Source: an uncultured Pseudomonadota bacterium (GTDB lineage Bacteria > Pseudomonadota > Gammaproteobacteria > Steroidobacterales > Steroidobacteraceae). From it: DNA of 64,000 nucleotides. Below, in pieces: positions 11,743-20,853 of the stretch. The notes under the pieces are model-generated. The model ran no database searches. It saw nothing but the letters and a program-made list of their open reading frames with translations, and was not told the origin of the DNA. Where the stretch lies: the NCBI GenBank assembly GCA_903884235.1, contig CAISEB010000024.1, positions 1 to 64,000 of the forward strand, read 5' to 3'. The translations under genes and the position numbers were made by a program. The number at the start of each line of letters is the position of its first letter. The stretch's first letter is position 1.

Positions 11743-12138
11743 CGTGCCTGTCTCCCCGCCTCGTCTGGACCTCGAGCCGCCCTCAGCGCCCATGGCCGTG
11801 CTCGCGCGCAATCACGCGGCCAACGCCCGTGGCGTGCATCGCCCGTGCAGCTTCGCACGATCCGCAGGATCGCCGCATCGGTACGGCGCCGAGTTTGCCG
11901 GCCCGTCGAGGTCTCCCGGCACCTGCCGCGCCGCAGGTCTCATGCCGGCCGTTGAACGGCGAGCACCAGTGGCGGTCACGGCAGGCGCACGGAAGAACGC
12001 GTCTCACATTACCTGTACGGCGTGAGGTTGCCCAATGAGCACCAGGGTCGGCCAGTTCGGGGTCGCAATGGACCGTGACTCGCCAGGCCCGCCGCGACCG
12101 GCGGCGACCGGCCCGGCATCCTGATGCGGCCGCCTCTC
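11743..12138. other. Intergenic region without a recognisable gene
   Basis: Nearly 400 bases between the MFS transporter and the DUF4386 gene. All reading frames here are shadow-like: arginine/alanine/proline-rich, without ribosome binding sites or conserved motifs. I see no tRNA, no repeat family and no strong inverted repeat. A slightly less GC-rich stretch near 12000-12030 may serve as a promoter for the MFS gene, but no -35/-10 pair is clear. Confidence 0.45.
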
Positions 12139-12864
12139 CTAGCGCCGTGCGATCGCATCCCATTTGGCGGCGTTGACGCCCACGATCAGGAGCCACAGCG
12201 CCAGGGTCCCTTCGCCGACCAGGATCGGCAGGAAGGTCCACGGGAACAGGTAGTCCGCGAATCCCTTCGGCATCAACACGACGATTGTGTTGAGCAGGTA
12301 GCAGGTGCCCGCAAGCGCCATCAGCACGCCGAGGGCCCTCGGCAGGAATCTCGAGCGGAAAATGAGATAACCGGTGACCAGGCATGATCCGCTGAACAAC
12401 CCCAGGCTGATCGCGTACACGACCTCGTACAGTTTGATCGACAGCAGTGCCAGCGCATTCAATTGCGGCGCGGTGAACACCGCCAGATAGGCGTCGCCCC
12501 GCAGGATGAGCAGTGGCGCGAACAGCAGGATGGAGCCTGTGATCGAGACCGCGTTGCTGATGACATCGAGCATCAGGACGGTCAGCGCGAGCCCCCGGCT
12601 CACCGCCTTGTACAGCGTGTAGAGCACGATCGAGCTCAGCACGCCGAGGGTCATGGCCGACACGTCCGCGAAGAAGCCGGCGCGGTACAGTCCGGGTGCG
12701 GCGACGATGTTGTGGGCGGACAGTGCGGCATCGCTGTGGACGACGAGTTTCGCGCGCACGACGAGTTCCGCGAAGAAGCCACAGACGATGCAGACCACGT
12801 ACAGCGCGCCGGCGAGCCGCGCCCGCAGGCGCGCGGAGGATCCCGTGATTTCGGTGTCGGCCAT
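12139..12864 (-). CDS. DUF4386 family membrane protein
   Basis: Predicted inner membrane protein of 241 aa with six or seven hydrophobic helices. The pattern fits DUF4386: an N-terminal helix with LAGALYVVCIVCGFFAE, a short loop with AHNIVAAPGLYRAGF, and a C-terminal FLPILVGEGTLALWLLIVG ahead of a short basic tail. The start was set at the ATG at 12864, ten bases after AGGAG; the ATG 14 codons upstream lacks a site. No biochemical role is known for the family. The gene is isolated, with 146 bases before the next gene on the same strand. Confidence 0.75.
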   Translation of the reverse strand: MADTEITGSSARLRARLAGALYVVCIVCGFFAELVVRAKLVVHSDAALSAHNIVAAPGLYRAGFFADVSAMTLGVLSSIVLYTLYKAVSRGLALTVLMLDVISNAVSITGSILLFAPLLILRGDAYLAVFTAPQLNALALLSIKLYEVVYAISLGLFSGSCLVTGYLIFRSRFLPRALGVLMALAGTCYLLNTIVVLMPKGFADYLFPWTFLPILVGEGTLALWLLIVGVNAAKWDAIARR

Positions 12865-13010
12865 CGATGGGGCGCTCCTGCCGTCGATCCTCGCGCGTCG
12901 CTGCATGCGATCGCGGGGACCACCCTAGCAGCATAGTCGAACGGCGGCCGACCCTGGACGCCTGTTGCGGTCGCCCATCCATGGCGGGTCCCGCCGGCGG
13001 CGGAGCGTGC

Positions 13011-13637
13011 TCAGCCCGGCGCGTCGGCGCCCGCCGCCGCGAGGGCAGCGGCGGCGGCGAGCCGATGTTTCGCCTGCCACGGCGGCCCGATCGCCCGGCC
13101 CATGGCGAGCAGGTGCGCATCGATGTCGACACCCCCGAGCGCCGCGGCCGCGGCGCGCAGGACGAGGTCGCGGTCATACCAGTGCACGCCCCAGCCGCGA
13201 GCGGCTGCTTCGCTTGCGAGTGCCTGGCGGTACATCACCGAGTCGGCGACGACCTGCGCCCGGTTGTCCGCGATCCGCTCCTCGATGGTTCCGGGCAACG
13301 CGGGACACGCGCGGATCGCGATCGCGCCAATCGGGATGGCGATTTCCCGAGCAAGCAGATCGAGCTGCTCGCGGGCGCCGCGCTCGGCCGCCGCATGGAC
13401 CGTCTTGATTAGGCTGATCGCCTCGGCGAGCGAAATCGGGCGTGCCCATGGGCTATTCAGGTAGCGGCCGACCGCCCAGGCGCCCTCGTGGTGGTACGGG
13501 TGGGTCGGCAAGCCCCGAGTGAGCTCGACCGTCCGCCGATCGAGCAGACTGCCGTCCGCCGCCACGGTCACGAACACGGCCGCGTTCCCGTGCTCGACGA
13601 CGCCGAGGGTCGCGCGTCGTTGACTCCGGCCTTTCAT
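13011..13637 (-). CDS. Conserved-looking hypothetical protein
   Basis: Soluble protein of 208 aa that I do not recognise. The start at 13637 follows AGGAGG five bases upstream; an earlier in-frame ATG at 13685 would overlap the stop of the TauE/SafE gene. The N-terminal part alternates beta-like stretches (TLGVVEHGNAAVFVTVAADG) with a helix, and the C-terminal third is alanine-rich and helical. It has no signal peptide and no cysteines in a metal-binding pattern. It lies 40 bases downstream of the sulfite exporter-like gene on the same strand, so co-transcription is likely. The start of the chain might suggest an RNase H-like beta sheet, but no catalytic acidic set can be pointed out. Confidence 0.65.
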   Translation of the reverse strand: MKGRSQRRATLGVVEHGNAAVFVTVAADGSLLDRRTVELTRGLPTHPYHHEGAWAVGRYLNSPWARPISLAEAISLIKTVHAAAERGAREQLDLLAREIAIPIGAIAIRACPALPGTIEERIADNRAQVVADSVMYRQALASEAAARGWGVHWYDRDLVLRAAAAALGGVDIDAHLLAMGRAIGPPWQAKHRLAAAAALAAAGADAPG

Positions 13638-13677
13638 CGCGTCCTCCTTCCCTTCCGTCCCGGATACGGTCGCAGGC

Positions 13678-14436
13678 TCAGCCAAGCACGCCCTTCAGGA
13701 TCAGGTCCACGGAGATCGCGCCCAGCGCGACCTGCAGGAATGCGTAGTACACCTTCTCCGGCAGCACCTTCACCGCGTAGCGCCCCACCTGCGTGCCGAC
13801 GAGCGCAGGTACGAGCAGCCACGCGGACAATCGCAGGTTCGGCGCGGACAGCTGACCGAGCGCACCGTACGGCACGAGCTTGATGGCGTTGACCGCGGCG
13901 AAGGTGAATGCACTCGTGCCGGCGTAGACCGCCCTGGGAAGTCGCTGGGGCAGCACGTAGATCTGGAACGGGGGTGCCCCTGCATGGCTGACGAAACTCG
14001 CGAAGCCGAGCATCGAGCCCCACATCAGGCCGCGCGGTACGTCGGCGCCATGGGGAACGGGCTTCCGGTGTCGCACCCGCCACGCGTTCAGGCAGAAGCC
14101 GAGGCCGAGCACGCCGACCAGGATCCCCACGCCGGCATCGGAAATTCGCGCGGCGAAAAGCCAGCCGGTGGCGATGCCGACGATTGCGGCCGGGACGAGG
14201 ATGGCGAGGTTGCGGACGCTGAATTCACGACGATAAAGCCAGATCGCGAACACGTCGCTGAAGACGAACACCGGCAACAGGATCGCGGCCGCGCGGATCG
14301 GCGAGATCGCGAGCGCGAAGATCGGCACGCCGAACGTCCCCATCATCGCCAAGCCGCCCTTGCCAAGGCCAACGGCGAAGGCCGAAAGGGCACCGACTGC
14401 GAATTCTGGCGGGAGTGCGAACGCCGAGGCGGGCAT
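13678..14436 (-). CDS. TauE/SafE family anion exporter (sulfite/sulfoacetate type)
   Basis: Membrane protein of 252 aa with about eight helices arranged as two similar halves, the usual build for TauE/SafE permeases. The N-terminal repeat has the glycine-rich GLGKGGLAMMGTFGVP motif, and the second repeat has FVSHAGAPPFQIYVLPQ, both typical of the family. The start is the ATG at 14436 with GGAG nine bases upstream; an upstream ATG at 14493 would add a basic leader of 19 residues. Members export sulfite or other organosulfur anions, or import related compounds, but the substrate cannot be fixed from the sequence. The next gene downstream, an unknown protein, is 40 bases away. Confidence 0.88.
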   Translation of the reverse strand: MPASAFALPPEFAVGALSAFAVGLGKGGLAMMGTFGVPIFALAISPIRAAAILLPVFVFSDVFAIWLYRREFSVRNLAILVPAAIVGIATGWLFAARISDAGVGILVGVLGLGFCLNAWRVRHRKPVPHGADVPRGLMWGSMLGFASFVSHAGAPPFQIYVLPQRLPRAVYAGTSAFTFAAVNAIKLVPYGALGQLSAPNLRLSAWLLVPALVGTQVGRYAVKVLPEKVYYAFLQVALGAISVDLILKGVLG

Positions 14437-14543
14437 CGACAGGGTCTCCTGGGCTGCCTGCCGAACTCTAGCCGATGCGCACCGCGAGGGCACCCGCCCA
14501 AGGCGTCAGTCGTCCCCGACCGGCGACCGGAACGGGGACGCCC

Positions 14544-14571
14544 GTGCGTGCCTCGGGACCGAGGCACGCAC
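14544..14571. terminator. Perfect 13-bp inverted repeat, probable terminator
   Basis: The arms at 14544-14556 and 14559-14571 are perfectly complementary over 13 bases (GTGCGTGCCTCGG and its complement) with only two bases between them, so the hairpin would close with a 4-base loop. It lies about 48 bases beyond the stop of the secreted Asp/Arg/His-rich protein on the minus strand and upstream of the TauE/SafE gene. No T-run follows on either strand, so the stop may need Rho or rest on stem strength alone. Confidence 0.5.
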
Positions 14572-14618
14572 CGCAGTCCGCCACGGGACGGGATCCCGGA
14601 CGGACAGGATGGCTGGAC

Positions 14619-15116
14619 TCAGTGGTCCCGATCGTCGCGCCTCTCGTCGCGATGCTCATCGTCGCGGCCCTTGTCCCGGCCGTGGTCGCGATCCTGTGCG
14701 TGGTCGCGTCCATCCTGCCGGTGATCATCGCGTCGGTCATCCCGACGGTCATCGCGACGATGGTCATTGCCGTGTTCATCGCGTCGCTCGGCGCGGCGCG
14801 CGTACTCGTTCCGATACCACTGGTCCTGCACGAAATAGACGCGTCGCCCGCAGGCGTGGTACTCCGCGCAATGCTTTCGCCAATGACGCTCGTGGCCCGG
14901 CGGGACGTGCAGGTAGATCGGCTCCGCTTCCATGTAGGCGGGTCCGCGCTCGATGATCATCGGCTCGGTGTAGATGAGGGACGGCCGCGGATAGTCGCCG
15001 AGCGTGATCTGCCCGTAGAAGCCGGGCTGGTTGACGCCGATCGACACGGACACGTCTCCGGCGAAGGCCGGCGCGGCCGTGAGCATCAGGGCTGTTGCGA
15101 TGAGGGTGTACTTCAA
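14619..15116 (-). CDS. Secreted protein with Asp/Arg/His-rich repetitive tail
   Basis: Exported protein of 165 aa. The start is a TTG at 15116, preceded by AAGGAG eight bases upstream and followed directly by a classical signal peptide (KYTLIATALMLTAAPAFA, cleavage before GD). The mature part has a conserved-looking domain of about 90 residues with GFYGQITLGDYPRP, a VPPGHERHWRKHC segment, two cysteines (C-x5-C) and VYFVQDQWY, a pattern I associate with small periplasmic proteins of unknown function in Beta- and Gammaproteobacteria. The last 50 residues consist almost only of Asp, Arg, His, Glu and Gly in RDDR/HRDD-like repeats. This tail reads as a hydrophobic ORF on the opposite strand, which I take as an antisense artefact. 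Confidence 0.75.
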   Translation of the reverse strand: MKYTLIATALMLTAAPAFAGDVSVSIGVNQPGFYGQITLGDYPRPSLIYTEPMIIERGPAYMEAEPIYLHVPPGHERHWRKHCAEYHACGRRVYFVQDQWYRNEYARRAERRDEHGNDHRRDDRRDDRRDDHRQDGRDHAQDRDHGRDKGRDDEHRDERRDDRDH

Positions 15117-15488
15117 GTGCCTATCTCCTTCAGGTGCGGACGGTGCCACGGGGAACCGGCGCCGTGCGATCAGTCGCCTTGGGGATTCTAGTGAATGCGC
15201 GCACTCGCATCGTGACGAACGCGTCATGCATGCGCCGCGGCAGCGGGACTGTCGCCCGCCGGCGACAGCGGACTCCATGACCGAGGGCGTCGAGCCGCGC
15301 CTGGCCCCCCTTGAATTCGAATCGCTGCACGGTGCTCTGCAGTTCACCGCACGCCGCGCCGATCAAGGGACGGAGATGTCCCGGTGGTCGGCGAGGTCAC
15401 GCGATGCCGCGACGTCGCGGGGTTCGAGCAGGGCGGCGTGCGTTGTGCGAGGGTGCTGCTGCTGTTGCACGGCAGACCCGTCCGCGGT

Positions 15489-15653
15489 TCAGCGGGTCCC
15501 GATGTCGCGCGCGACTCGTCCGATCGGGGGGCGTTCGGCACCACCATGGGCGACGATGGTCTCCGATCCCGCCTCGCGCAGCGGCTCGACGGCGACCTCC
15601 TCGTTGGGCGACCGGACCTCGGCGAGGAGCACCCGGCCCCGCGACCCCGGCAC
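15489..15653 (-). pseudogene. Possible gene remnant or small ORF of 54 codons
   Basis: The minus-strand frame ending at the TGA at 15489-15491 is open for 105 codons back to a TGA at 15807-15809 and contains no ATG. Its downstream half reads like real protein (LLAEVRSPNEEVAVEPLREAG, then ETIVAHGGAE), with balanced Glu, Val and Leu instead of the Arg/Pro-rich output of shadow frames here. The only plausible start is the GTG at 15653, without a good ribosome binding site. The most likely reading is the 3' part of a decayed gene, but a short genuine protein or chance cannot be excluded. No family is recognised. Confidence 0.25.
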
Positions 15654-15973
15654 GAAGTTCAGGCCCTGCTCGAACGGCTCGCGAGAGTGCCGACCCGCAC
15701 GCGATGTCCCGGACGCGTCGTCGACGATCGGGAACCTCGCCCGTCCGTCGATCTCGCCAGGACCCGTCGACGTCCGCGCCCGGCCGGGGCCATTGTGACC
15801 CTGGCGTCAGGGCGGTAGACGAGTCCCCGCCACGAATGAGCGAAGCGAGTGCACTCCATGCATTTCAAGTATTGCCGTCGTTAAACAGCATAACTTCATG
15901 ATTTACCGAGATATCTTGACGCCATGGATGGGCGTCTGCGCCGGGCACGCCGGGACGGCGTGCCGCGGCCGGT

Positions 15974-15992
15974 CCGGCGGGAACCCCGCCGG
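15974..15992 (-). terminator. Hairpin downstream of the cbb operon
   Basis: An 8-bp perfect stem (CCGGCGGG paired with CCCGCCGG) with a three-base loop starts 13 bases after the stop codon of the aldolase gene, the last gene of the cbb operon. It sits where a terminator is expected, but lacks a T-run on the minus strand, so the call is tentative. Confidence 0.4.
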
Positions 15993-16004
15993 CCGGCCGT
16001 CGCC

Positions 16005-17042
16005 TCAGCTGTAGCGCTTGGCGATGGTCTCGAGGGGCAGGGGCTTGATGCGGTCGGCCTGGCCGGCCGTGCCGAACGCCTCGAAGCGGTCCTTGCAGAT
16101 TCCTGCCGCGGCCTTCATCGCCGGTGCGAGGTACTTGCGCGGATCGAATTCGCCCGGGTCCGTGAACAGCACCTTGCGGATCGCGCCGGTCATCGCGAGG
16201 CGGATGTCCGTGTCGATGTTGATCTTGCGCACGCCATTCTTGATGCCGCGCTGGATCTCCTCGACGGGCACTCCGTAGGTCTCCTTCATCTTGCCGCCGT
16301 ACTCGCGGATCACGGCGAGCCACTCCTGCGGCACGCTGGAGGAGCCATGCATCACGAGATGGGTATTCGGGATCGCCTCGTGGATCTGGCGGATCCGATC
16401 GATGGCGAGGATCTCGCCGGTCGGCTTGCGGGTGAACTTGTACGCACCGTGGCTCGTGCCGATCGCGATCGCGAGGGCATCGACGCCGGTCTTGTCGACG
16501 AAATCCTTGGCCTGCGCCGGGTCCGTGAGCAGCATGTCGTGAGTCAGCTTGCCGGCGGCACCGACGCCGTCCTCCTCGCCCGCCTCGCCGGTCTCGAGCG
16601 ACCCGAGGCAGCCGAGTTCGCCCTCGACCGAGACACCGATGCAGTGCGACATCTCGACGACCCGGCGCGTCGTGGCGACGTTGTAGTCGTATTCGGACGG
16701 CGTCTTGCCGTCAGCCAGCAGCGAGCCGTCCATCATCACGCTGGTGAAGCCGGAACGGATCGAGGCCTGGCAGATCGCCGGCGAGGTGCCGTGGTCCTGG
16801 TGCAGGCAGATCGGGATGTCCGGGTTCGCCTCGACCGCGGCGAGCACGACGTGGCGCAGGTAGGTCTCGCCGGCGTACTTCCGCGCTCCGGCCGACGCCT
16901 GCAGGATCACCGGGCTGCGGGTGGCCTCGGCGGCATCCATGATCGCGCGCACCTGCTCGACGTTGTTGACGTTAAAGGCGGGCACGCCGTAGCCGTATTC
17001 CGCAGCGTGGTCGAGCAATTGCCGGAGCGAAATGAGCGCCAT
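16005..17042 (-). CDS. cbbA: Fructose/sedoheptulose-1,7-bisphosphate aldolase, class II
   Basis: Zinc-dependent class II aldolase, 345 aa, joining triose phosphates to fructose-1,6-bisphosphate (or with erythrose-4-phosphate to sedoheptulose-1,7-bisphosphate) in the Calvin cycle, and running in reverse in glycolysis. Diagnostic residues are HQDHG (zinc His), SVMMDGS, the EGELG stretch of the active site, the GTSHG motif and the glycine/serine segment HGSSS; KINIDTD comes near the end. The ATG at 17042 is used because AGAGG lies ten bases upstream and the family starts with this [12 protein letters not shown] stretch. It is the last gene of the cbb operon, 107 bases after cbbZ, and the gap could hold an internal promoter for glycolytic use. 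Confidence 0.95.
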   Translation of the reverse strand: MALISLRQLLDHAAEYGYGVPAFNVNNVEQVRAIMDAAEATRSPVILQASAGARKYAGETYLRHVVLAAVEANPDIPICLHQDHGTSPAICQASIRSGFTSVMMDGSLLADGKTPSEYDYNVATTRRVVEMSHCIGVSVEGELGCLGSLETGEAGEEDGVGAAGKLTHDMLLTDPAQAKDFVDKTGVDALAIAIGTSHGAYKFTRKPTGEILAIDRIRQIHEAIPNTHLVMHGSSSVPQEWLAVIREYGGKMKETYGVPVEEIQRGIKNGVRKINIDTDIRLAMTGAIRKVLFTDPGEFDPRKYLAPAMKAAAGICKDRFEAFGTAGQADRIKPLPLETIAKRYS

Positions 17043-17149
17043 GGACTTGAAACCTCTGTAGGGCGTAGGACGGGCCCGCCACCGACCGTCCATTCCCGCG
17101 CGTGGCGAGGCGTCCGGCGGACGGGTTGATTATCGACTATACCGGTATT

Positions 17150-17869
17150 TCACGTGCCGCCGGAATCGGGACTTCCCGCCAAGCCCAGCAGCGCCGGCAG
17201 TTCCGCGAGCGATTCCACGTGCGCGTCGGCATCGAGTTCGCGCGGGTCATTGCCCTCGTTGTACCCGTAGGGGACGCAGACCACGGGCATCGGGGCCGCG
17301 CGTGCCGCCAGCAGGTCATTCAGGGAGTCCCCGACCATGAGGCTCGCCTCGACCGGCACGCCGAGCGTGCGGCAGGCGTACCAGAGAGGGTCCGGCGCGG
17401 GCTTGCGGCGGGGGCTGGTGTCGCCACCGACCACGAGTTCGAGCTTCGAGAGCAGCCCGGCGTGATCGAGCGAGTGCCTCGCCAGCAGGGTCTGCTTGTT
17501 GGTCACGCAGGCGAGCCGGACGCCCGCACGGGCGAGGGTCTCGAGCGCGAACGCGGCGCCGGGGTACGCGACGGCGGTCAGGGCGCCCTCCTCCTGCATC
17601 TGCTCGTACTGCACAAGGAACCGCTGCAGCAGCGCCTCGCGGGTCGCCTCGTGGACGTGAACGCCCTGGGATTCGAGTGCCCGCGTGATGAGGATCGGCG
17701 CGCCGCGGCCGATCATCGTCCGCACCGCGGCAGGGGGGACCGGTGCAAGGCCAAGGTCCGCGAACGCCCGGTTCAGGGCGGTCGCGATGTCGCCGGCCGT
17801 GTCGATCAGGGTGCCGTCGAGGTCCCACAGGACGGCCTGCAGCGGCCGCCCCAACCAATGTGGCGTCAT
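17150..17869 (-). CDS. cbbZ: Phosphoglycolate phosphatase
   Basis: HAD-superfamily phosphatase of 239 aa that removes phosphate from 2-phosphoglycolate, the toxic product of the oxygenase reaction of RuBisCO. Motif I is DLDGTLIDT starting at residue 16, with Asp16 as nucleophile and Asp18 as acid/base. The cap domain follows (GRGAPILITRAL), motif II is CVTNK, and the conserved Lys plus MVGDSLNDLLAA gives motifs III and IV. Only three bases separate it from the phosphoribulokinase stop, so it is part of the cbb operon. The operon position supports phosphoglycolate as the true substrate rather than another small phosphate ester. Confidence 0.93.
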   Translation of the reverse strand: MTPHWLGRPLQAVLWDLDGTLIDTAGDIATALNRAFADLGLAPVPPAAVRTMIGRGAPILITRALESQGVHVHEATREALLQRFLVQYEQMQEEGALTAVAYPGAAFALETLARAGVRLACVTNKQTLLARHSLDHAGLLSKLELVVGGDTSPRRKPAPDPLWYACRTLGVPVEASLMVGDSLNDLLAARAAPMPVVCVPYGYNEGNDPRELDADAHVESLAELPALLGLAGSPDSGGT

Positions 17870-17872
17870 TCG

Positions 17873-18763
17873 TCAGCCATTGCGCAGTGCACGCTTCCTG
17901 AGGTCCATGAGGCGCAGGATCATCGGCGTGAAGATCAGCTGCATCGCCAGTCCCATCTTGCCACCGGGCACGACGATGTTGTTCGGACGGCTCATCCACG
18001 AATCATCCAGCATCGACAGCAGGTAGGGGAAGTCGATTCCCTTCGGATTTGCGAATCGGATCACAACCATCGACTCGTCGGCCGAGGGAATGTCCTTGGC
18101 GATGAACGGGTTGCTCGTGTCGACCACCGGCACGCGCTGGAAGTTGACGTGGGTCTTGCTGAACTGCGGGCAGATGTGGTGCACGTAGTCGGGCATGCGC
18201 CTGAGGATCGTCTCGACCACCGCCTCCTGGCTGTAGCCGCGCAGGTTCTTGTCGCGATGCAGCTTCTGGATCCACTCGAGGTTGATGATCGGCACCACGC
18301 CGACCAGCAGGTCGACGTGGCGACCGACGTCGACGCCGTCATCCTCGCCGACGTAGGCGCCGTGCAGCCCCTCGTAGAACAGCAGGTCGCTGTCGGTCGA
18401 CATCGGCGCCCACGGCGTGAAGGTGCCGGGCTTGCCACCGAGCTCCGCGGCCTCGGCGTCGTCGTGGATGTAGCGCCGTACCTTGCCGCTCCCCGTTTCT
18501 GCGTACTCGCCGAACGTCGCCGCGAGCTCCGCCAGCAGGTTCGACTCCGGGCCGAAGTGGCTGATCTGCGGCCCCTTGCCCTCGTCCGCCGCCTTGACGC
18601 GTCCGCGCATCTCGACCCGGTCGAAGCGATGGAAGGAGTCGCCCTCGATGACCTGGGCCTTGAATCCTTCGCGGCGGAAGATGTGCGCGAAGCTCTTCAT
18701 GACGGTGGTCGTGCCGGCGCCCGAGGAGCCGGTGACCGCGATGATGGGATGTTTCGTCGACAT
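17873..18763 (-). CDS. cbbP: Phosphoribulokinase
   Basis: Makes ribulose-1,5-bisphosphate from ribulose-5-phosphate and ATP, the step unique to the Calvin cycle. At 296 aa it is the short bacterial (class I) form. The P-loop is GSSGAGTT beginning at residue 12, followed by the substrate-side VIEGDSFHRF and the Walker B-like LLFYEGLHGAY. The start at 18763 has GAGG five bases upstream and gives the typical N-terminus MSTKHPIIAVTG; longer in-frame extensions run into the bisphosphatase gene in another frame. Bacterial PRKs of this class are commonly stimulated by NADH, which I infer here only from the family. Confidence 0.95.
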   Translation of the reverse strand: MSTKHPIIAVTGSSGAGTTTVMKSFAHIFRREGFKAQVIEGDSFHRFDRVEMRGRVKAADEGKGPQISHFGPESNLLAELAATFGEYAETGSGKVRRYIHDDAEAAELGGKPGTFTPWAPMSTDSDLLFYEGLHGAYVGEDDGVDVGRHVDLLVGVVPIINLEWIQKLHRDKNLRGYSQEAVVETILRRMPDYVHHICPQFSKTHVNFQRVPVVDTSNPFIAKDIPSADESMVVIRFANPKGIDFPYLLSMLDDSWMSRPNNIVVPGGKMGLAMQLIFTPMILRLMDLRKRALRNG

Positions 18764-18783
18764 GATGACCTCGTGCGGGCGCG

Positions 18784-19863
18784 TCAGCTGCGCGCTTCTG
18801 GGCGGAACAGGGACCGTTCGTTGAACAGCGGCGAGACGAACTCCGCATCGTGACCGGCGGCATGCTCGGCGTGGTAGCGCTCGATGCGCGCGACCTCGTT
18901 CGCGGAACCGAGGATGACCGGGACGCGCTGGTGCAGCGACGTCGGCGTCACGGCCAGCAGCCGCTCGCGACCGGTGGTCGAGCGACCGCCGGCCTGCTCG
19001 ATCAGGAACGAGATCGGGCTCGCCTCGTACATCAGCCGCAGCCGCCCGGGCTTGCTCGGATCCTTGGTGTCCTTCGGGTACATGAACACGCCACCGCGGA
19101 TCAGGATGCGGTGCACCTCGGCGACCATCGAGGCGATCCAGCGCATATTGAAATCGCGACCACGCTCGCCCGTGCGCCCCGCTTGGCACTCGGTGACGTA
19201 GCGATGGACCGGAGCCTCCCAGAAGCGCGCGTTGCTGGTGTTGATGGCGAACTCCGACGTGTCCGCCGGGATCGTCATGGCCGGGTGGGTGAGGATGAAG
19301 TTGCCGATCTCGTGGTCGAGCGTGAAGCCGTGCGTGCCCTTGCCGATCGTCAGCACCAGCATCGTCGAGGGTCCGTAGATCGCGTAGCCGGCGGCGACCT
19401 GCGCGCTGCCGGGCTGCAGGAAGTCCGCGGTCGCCGGTGCATCCGTGCGGTCATGGCGCAGCACCGAGAAGATCGTCCCGACCGAGACGTTGACGTCGGC
19501 GTTGGACGAGCCGTCGAGCGGGTCGAAGATCAGCAAGAAGCGACCGCGCGGATACTCCGGCGGAACCGGGTACGGGTCGTCCAGTTCCTCGGACGCCATG
19601 CCGGCGACGAGGCCGCCCCATTCATTGCTGCGGATCAGCACGTCGTTGGCGATGACGTCGAGCTTGGCCTGGACCTCGCCATGGACGTTCTGCGAGTCGA
19701 CCTTGCCGAGCAGCCCGGCGAGGGCCCCCTTGGCGGTCATGGCGGAAATCGCCTTGACGGCTGCCGCCACGTCGACGAGCAGCGCGCCGAGTTCGCGGGC
19801 GCCTTCGATCCCGTCCAGCTGCTGGATCAGGAACTTCGACAGTGTGGTCCGTCCAAGATGCAT
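18784..19863 (-). CDS. cbbF: Fructose-1,6-bisphosphatase, class I
   Basis: Mg2+-dependent phosphatase of 359 aa giving fructose-6-phosphate; cbb-operon enzymes of this type often also act on sedoheptulose-1,7-bisphosphate. The metal-binding motif FDPLDGSSN is present around residue 118, with the upstream ASEE acidic pair. The C-terminal region has the sugar-phosphate binding segment GGVFMYP and the conserved [19 protein letters not shown]. It lies 9 bases after cbbX and 20 bases before cbbP in the operon. Its length is somewhat above the usual 330-340 aa, from a C-terminal extension of mixed composition. Confidence 0.95.
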   Translation of the reverse strand: MHLGRTTLSKFLIQQLDGIEGARELGALLVDVAAAVKAISAMTAKGALAGLLGKVDSQNVHGEVQAKLDVIANDVLIRSNEWGGLVAGMASEELDDPYPVPPEYPRGRFLLIFDPLDGSSNADVNVSVGTIFSVLRHDRTDAPATADFLQPGSAQVAAGYAIYGPSTMLVLTIGKGTHGFTLDHEIGNFILTHPAMTIPADTSEFAINTSNARFWEAPVHRYVTECQAGRTGERGRDFNMRWIASMVAEVHRILIRGGVFMYPKDTKDPSKPGRLRLMYEASPISFLIEQAGGRSTTGRERLLAVTPTSLHQRVPVILGSANEVARIERYHAEHAAGHDAEFVSPLFNERSLFRPEARS

Positions 19864-19872
19864 GTCGTTCCC

Positions 19873-20850
19873 CTACTTCTCGTGGCTGAGCGGCGCGCCG
19901 AAGACGCGGCTCGCGCGGATGTCGGATTCACTGATGGTCGTCAGGTCGTCGCTGGTCAGTTCGCGGTCCGGCTCGCTGAACAACCGGCTCGCCTGACGCA
20001 GGCGCGCGCGCTCGAGCGCATTGCGGACGCTGCGCGCGTTGGCGAACTGCGGCTGGCGCAGCCGGCGATCGAGGTACTCCACGAAGGCCTCGCGGGCGCC
20101 GGGACCGAAGTGATAGTGCTGTTCGCCGAGCATGCGCTCGGCGATGTTCAGCAGGTCGCCGGCCTCGTAGTCGGGGAAATCGACGTGGTGGGCGATCCGC
20201 GACCGGAAGCCTGGATTGGACTGGAAGAACGTCTCCATCCGGTCCTTGTACCCGGCCAGGATCACGACCAGGTCGTCGCGCTGGTTCTCCATGACCTGCA
20301 GCAGGATCTCGATGGCCTCCTGACCGTAGTCGCGCTCGTTCTCGGGCCGGTACAGGTAGTAGGCCTCGTCGATGAACAGCACGCCGCCCATCGCCTTCTT
20401 GAGGACTTCCTTGGTCTTCGGCGCCGTGTGCCCGATGTACTGGCCGACGAGGTCATCGCGAGTCACGGCCACGAGGTGGCCCTTGCGGACGTAGCCCAGC
20501 CGATGAAGGATCGTCGCCATCCTGAGCGCGACCGTCGTCTTGCCGGTCCCCGGGTTGCCGACGAACGACATGTGCAGCGTCGGGCTCGTGGCACTGAGAC
20601 CGAGATTCAGCCGGAGCTTGTCGATCACCAGAAGCGCCGCGATCTCGCGGATGCGCGCCTTGACGGGCGCTAGCCCGACGAGATCCCGGTCGAGCTCGTC
20701 CATGACGGCGCCGGCCTGCGTCTGCGCGAGCACGGCGCCCACGGTCCGCGCCGACTCGAGCGCACCGGCCGAGGCCGCGTCGGCCTCGACTGCGACCGTC
20801 GCGGGGGGCGCGGCCGTGCTGCCGGGGATCGAGTACAGCGGCCCGGCCAC
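19873..20850 (-). CDS. cbbX: Red-type RuBisCO activase CbbX (AAA+)
   Basis: Hexameric AAA+ motor, 325 aa, that removes inhibitory sugar phosphates from red-type RuBisCO by pulling on the C-terminus of the large subunit. The Walker A motif GNPGTGKT is at residues 98-105, Walker B is [11 protein letters not shown] (about 156-166), and the arginine-finger region is SNPGFRSRI. The N-terminal 50 residues are alanine-rich and less conserved. It starts with GTG three bases after the stop of cbbS, so it is coupled to the RuBisCO genes. Position between cbbS and cbbF is the usual one for CbbX in form IC operons. Confidence 0.95.
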   Translation of the reverse strand: MAGPLYSIPGSTAAPPATVAVEADAASAGALESARTVGAVLAQTQAGAVMDELDRDLVGLAPVKARIREIAALLVIDKLRLNLGLSATSPTLHMSFVGNPGTGKTTVALRMATILHRLGYVRKGHLVAVTRDDLVGQYIGHTAPKTKEVLKKAMGGVLFIDEAYYLYRPENERDYGQEAIEILLQVMENQRDDLVVILAGYKDRMETFFQSNPGFRSRIAHHVDFPDYEAGDLLNIAERMLGEQHYHFGPGAREAFVEYLDRRLRQPQFANARSVRNALERARLRQASRLFSEPDRELTSDDLTTISESDIRASRVFGAPLSHEK

Positions 20851-20853
20851 GGC

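Larger units (their letters stand above)
15117..16004. other. Gene-poor stretch of about 0.9 kb
   Basis: No intact gene can be supported between the secreted Asp/Arg/His-rich protein and the aldolase. Most of it (15200-15830) is GC-rich with several broken frames; one minus-strand frame looks like a gene remnant and is listed separately. From about 15840 to 15925 the composition changes to markedly AT-rich, with no motif that I can name. The 15970-15992 hairpin next to the aldolase stop is listed separately. Confidence 0.5.

Noticed and set aside
14475..15191. Plus-strand hydrophobic ORF opposite the Asp/Arg/His tail, looking like a multi-helix membrane protein
   Set aside because: Codons for Asp, Arg and His read in antisense give Val, Ile and Ala. 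The minus-strand gene has signal peptide, Shine-Dalgarno and a recognisable domain, so it is the real one.
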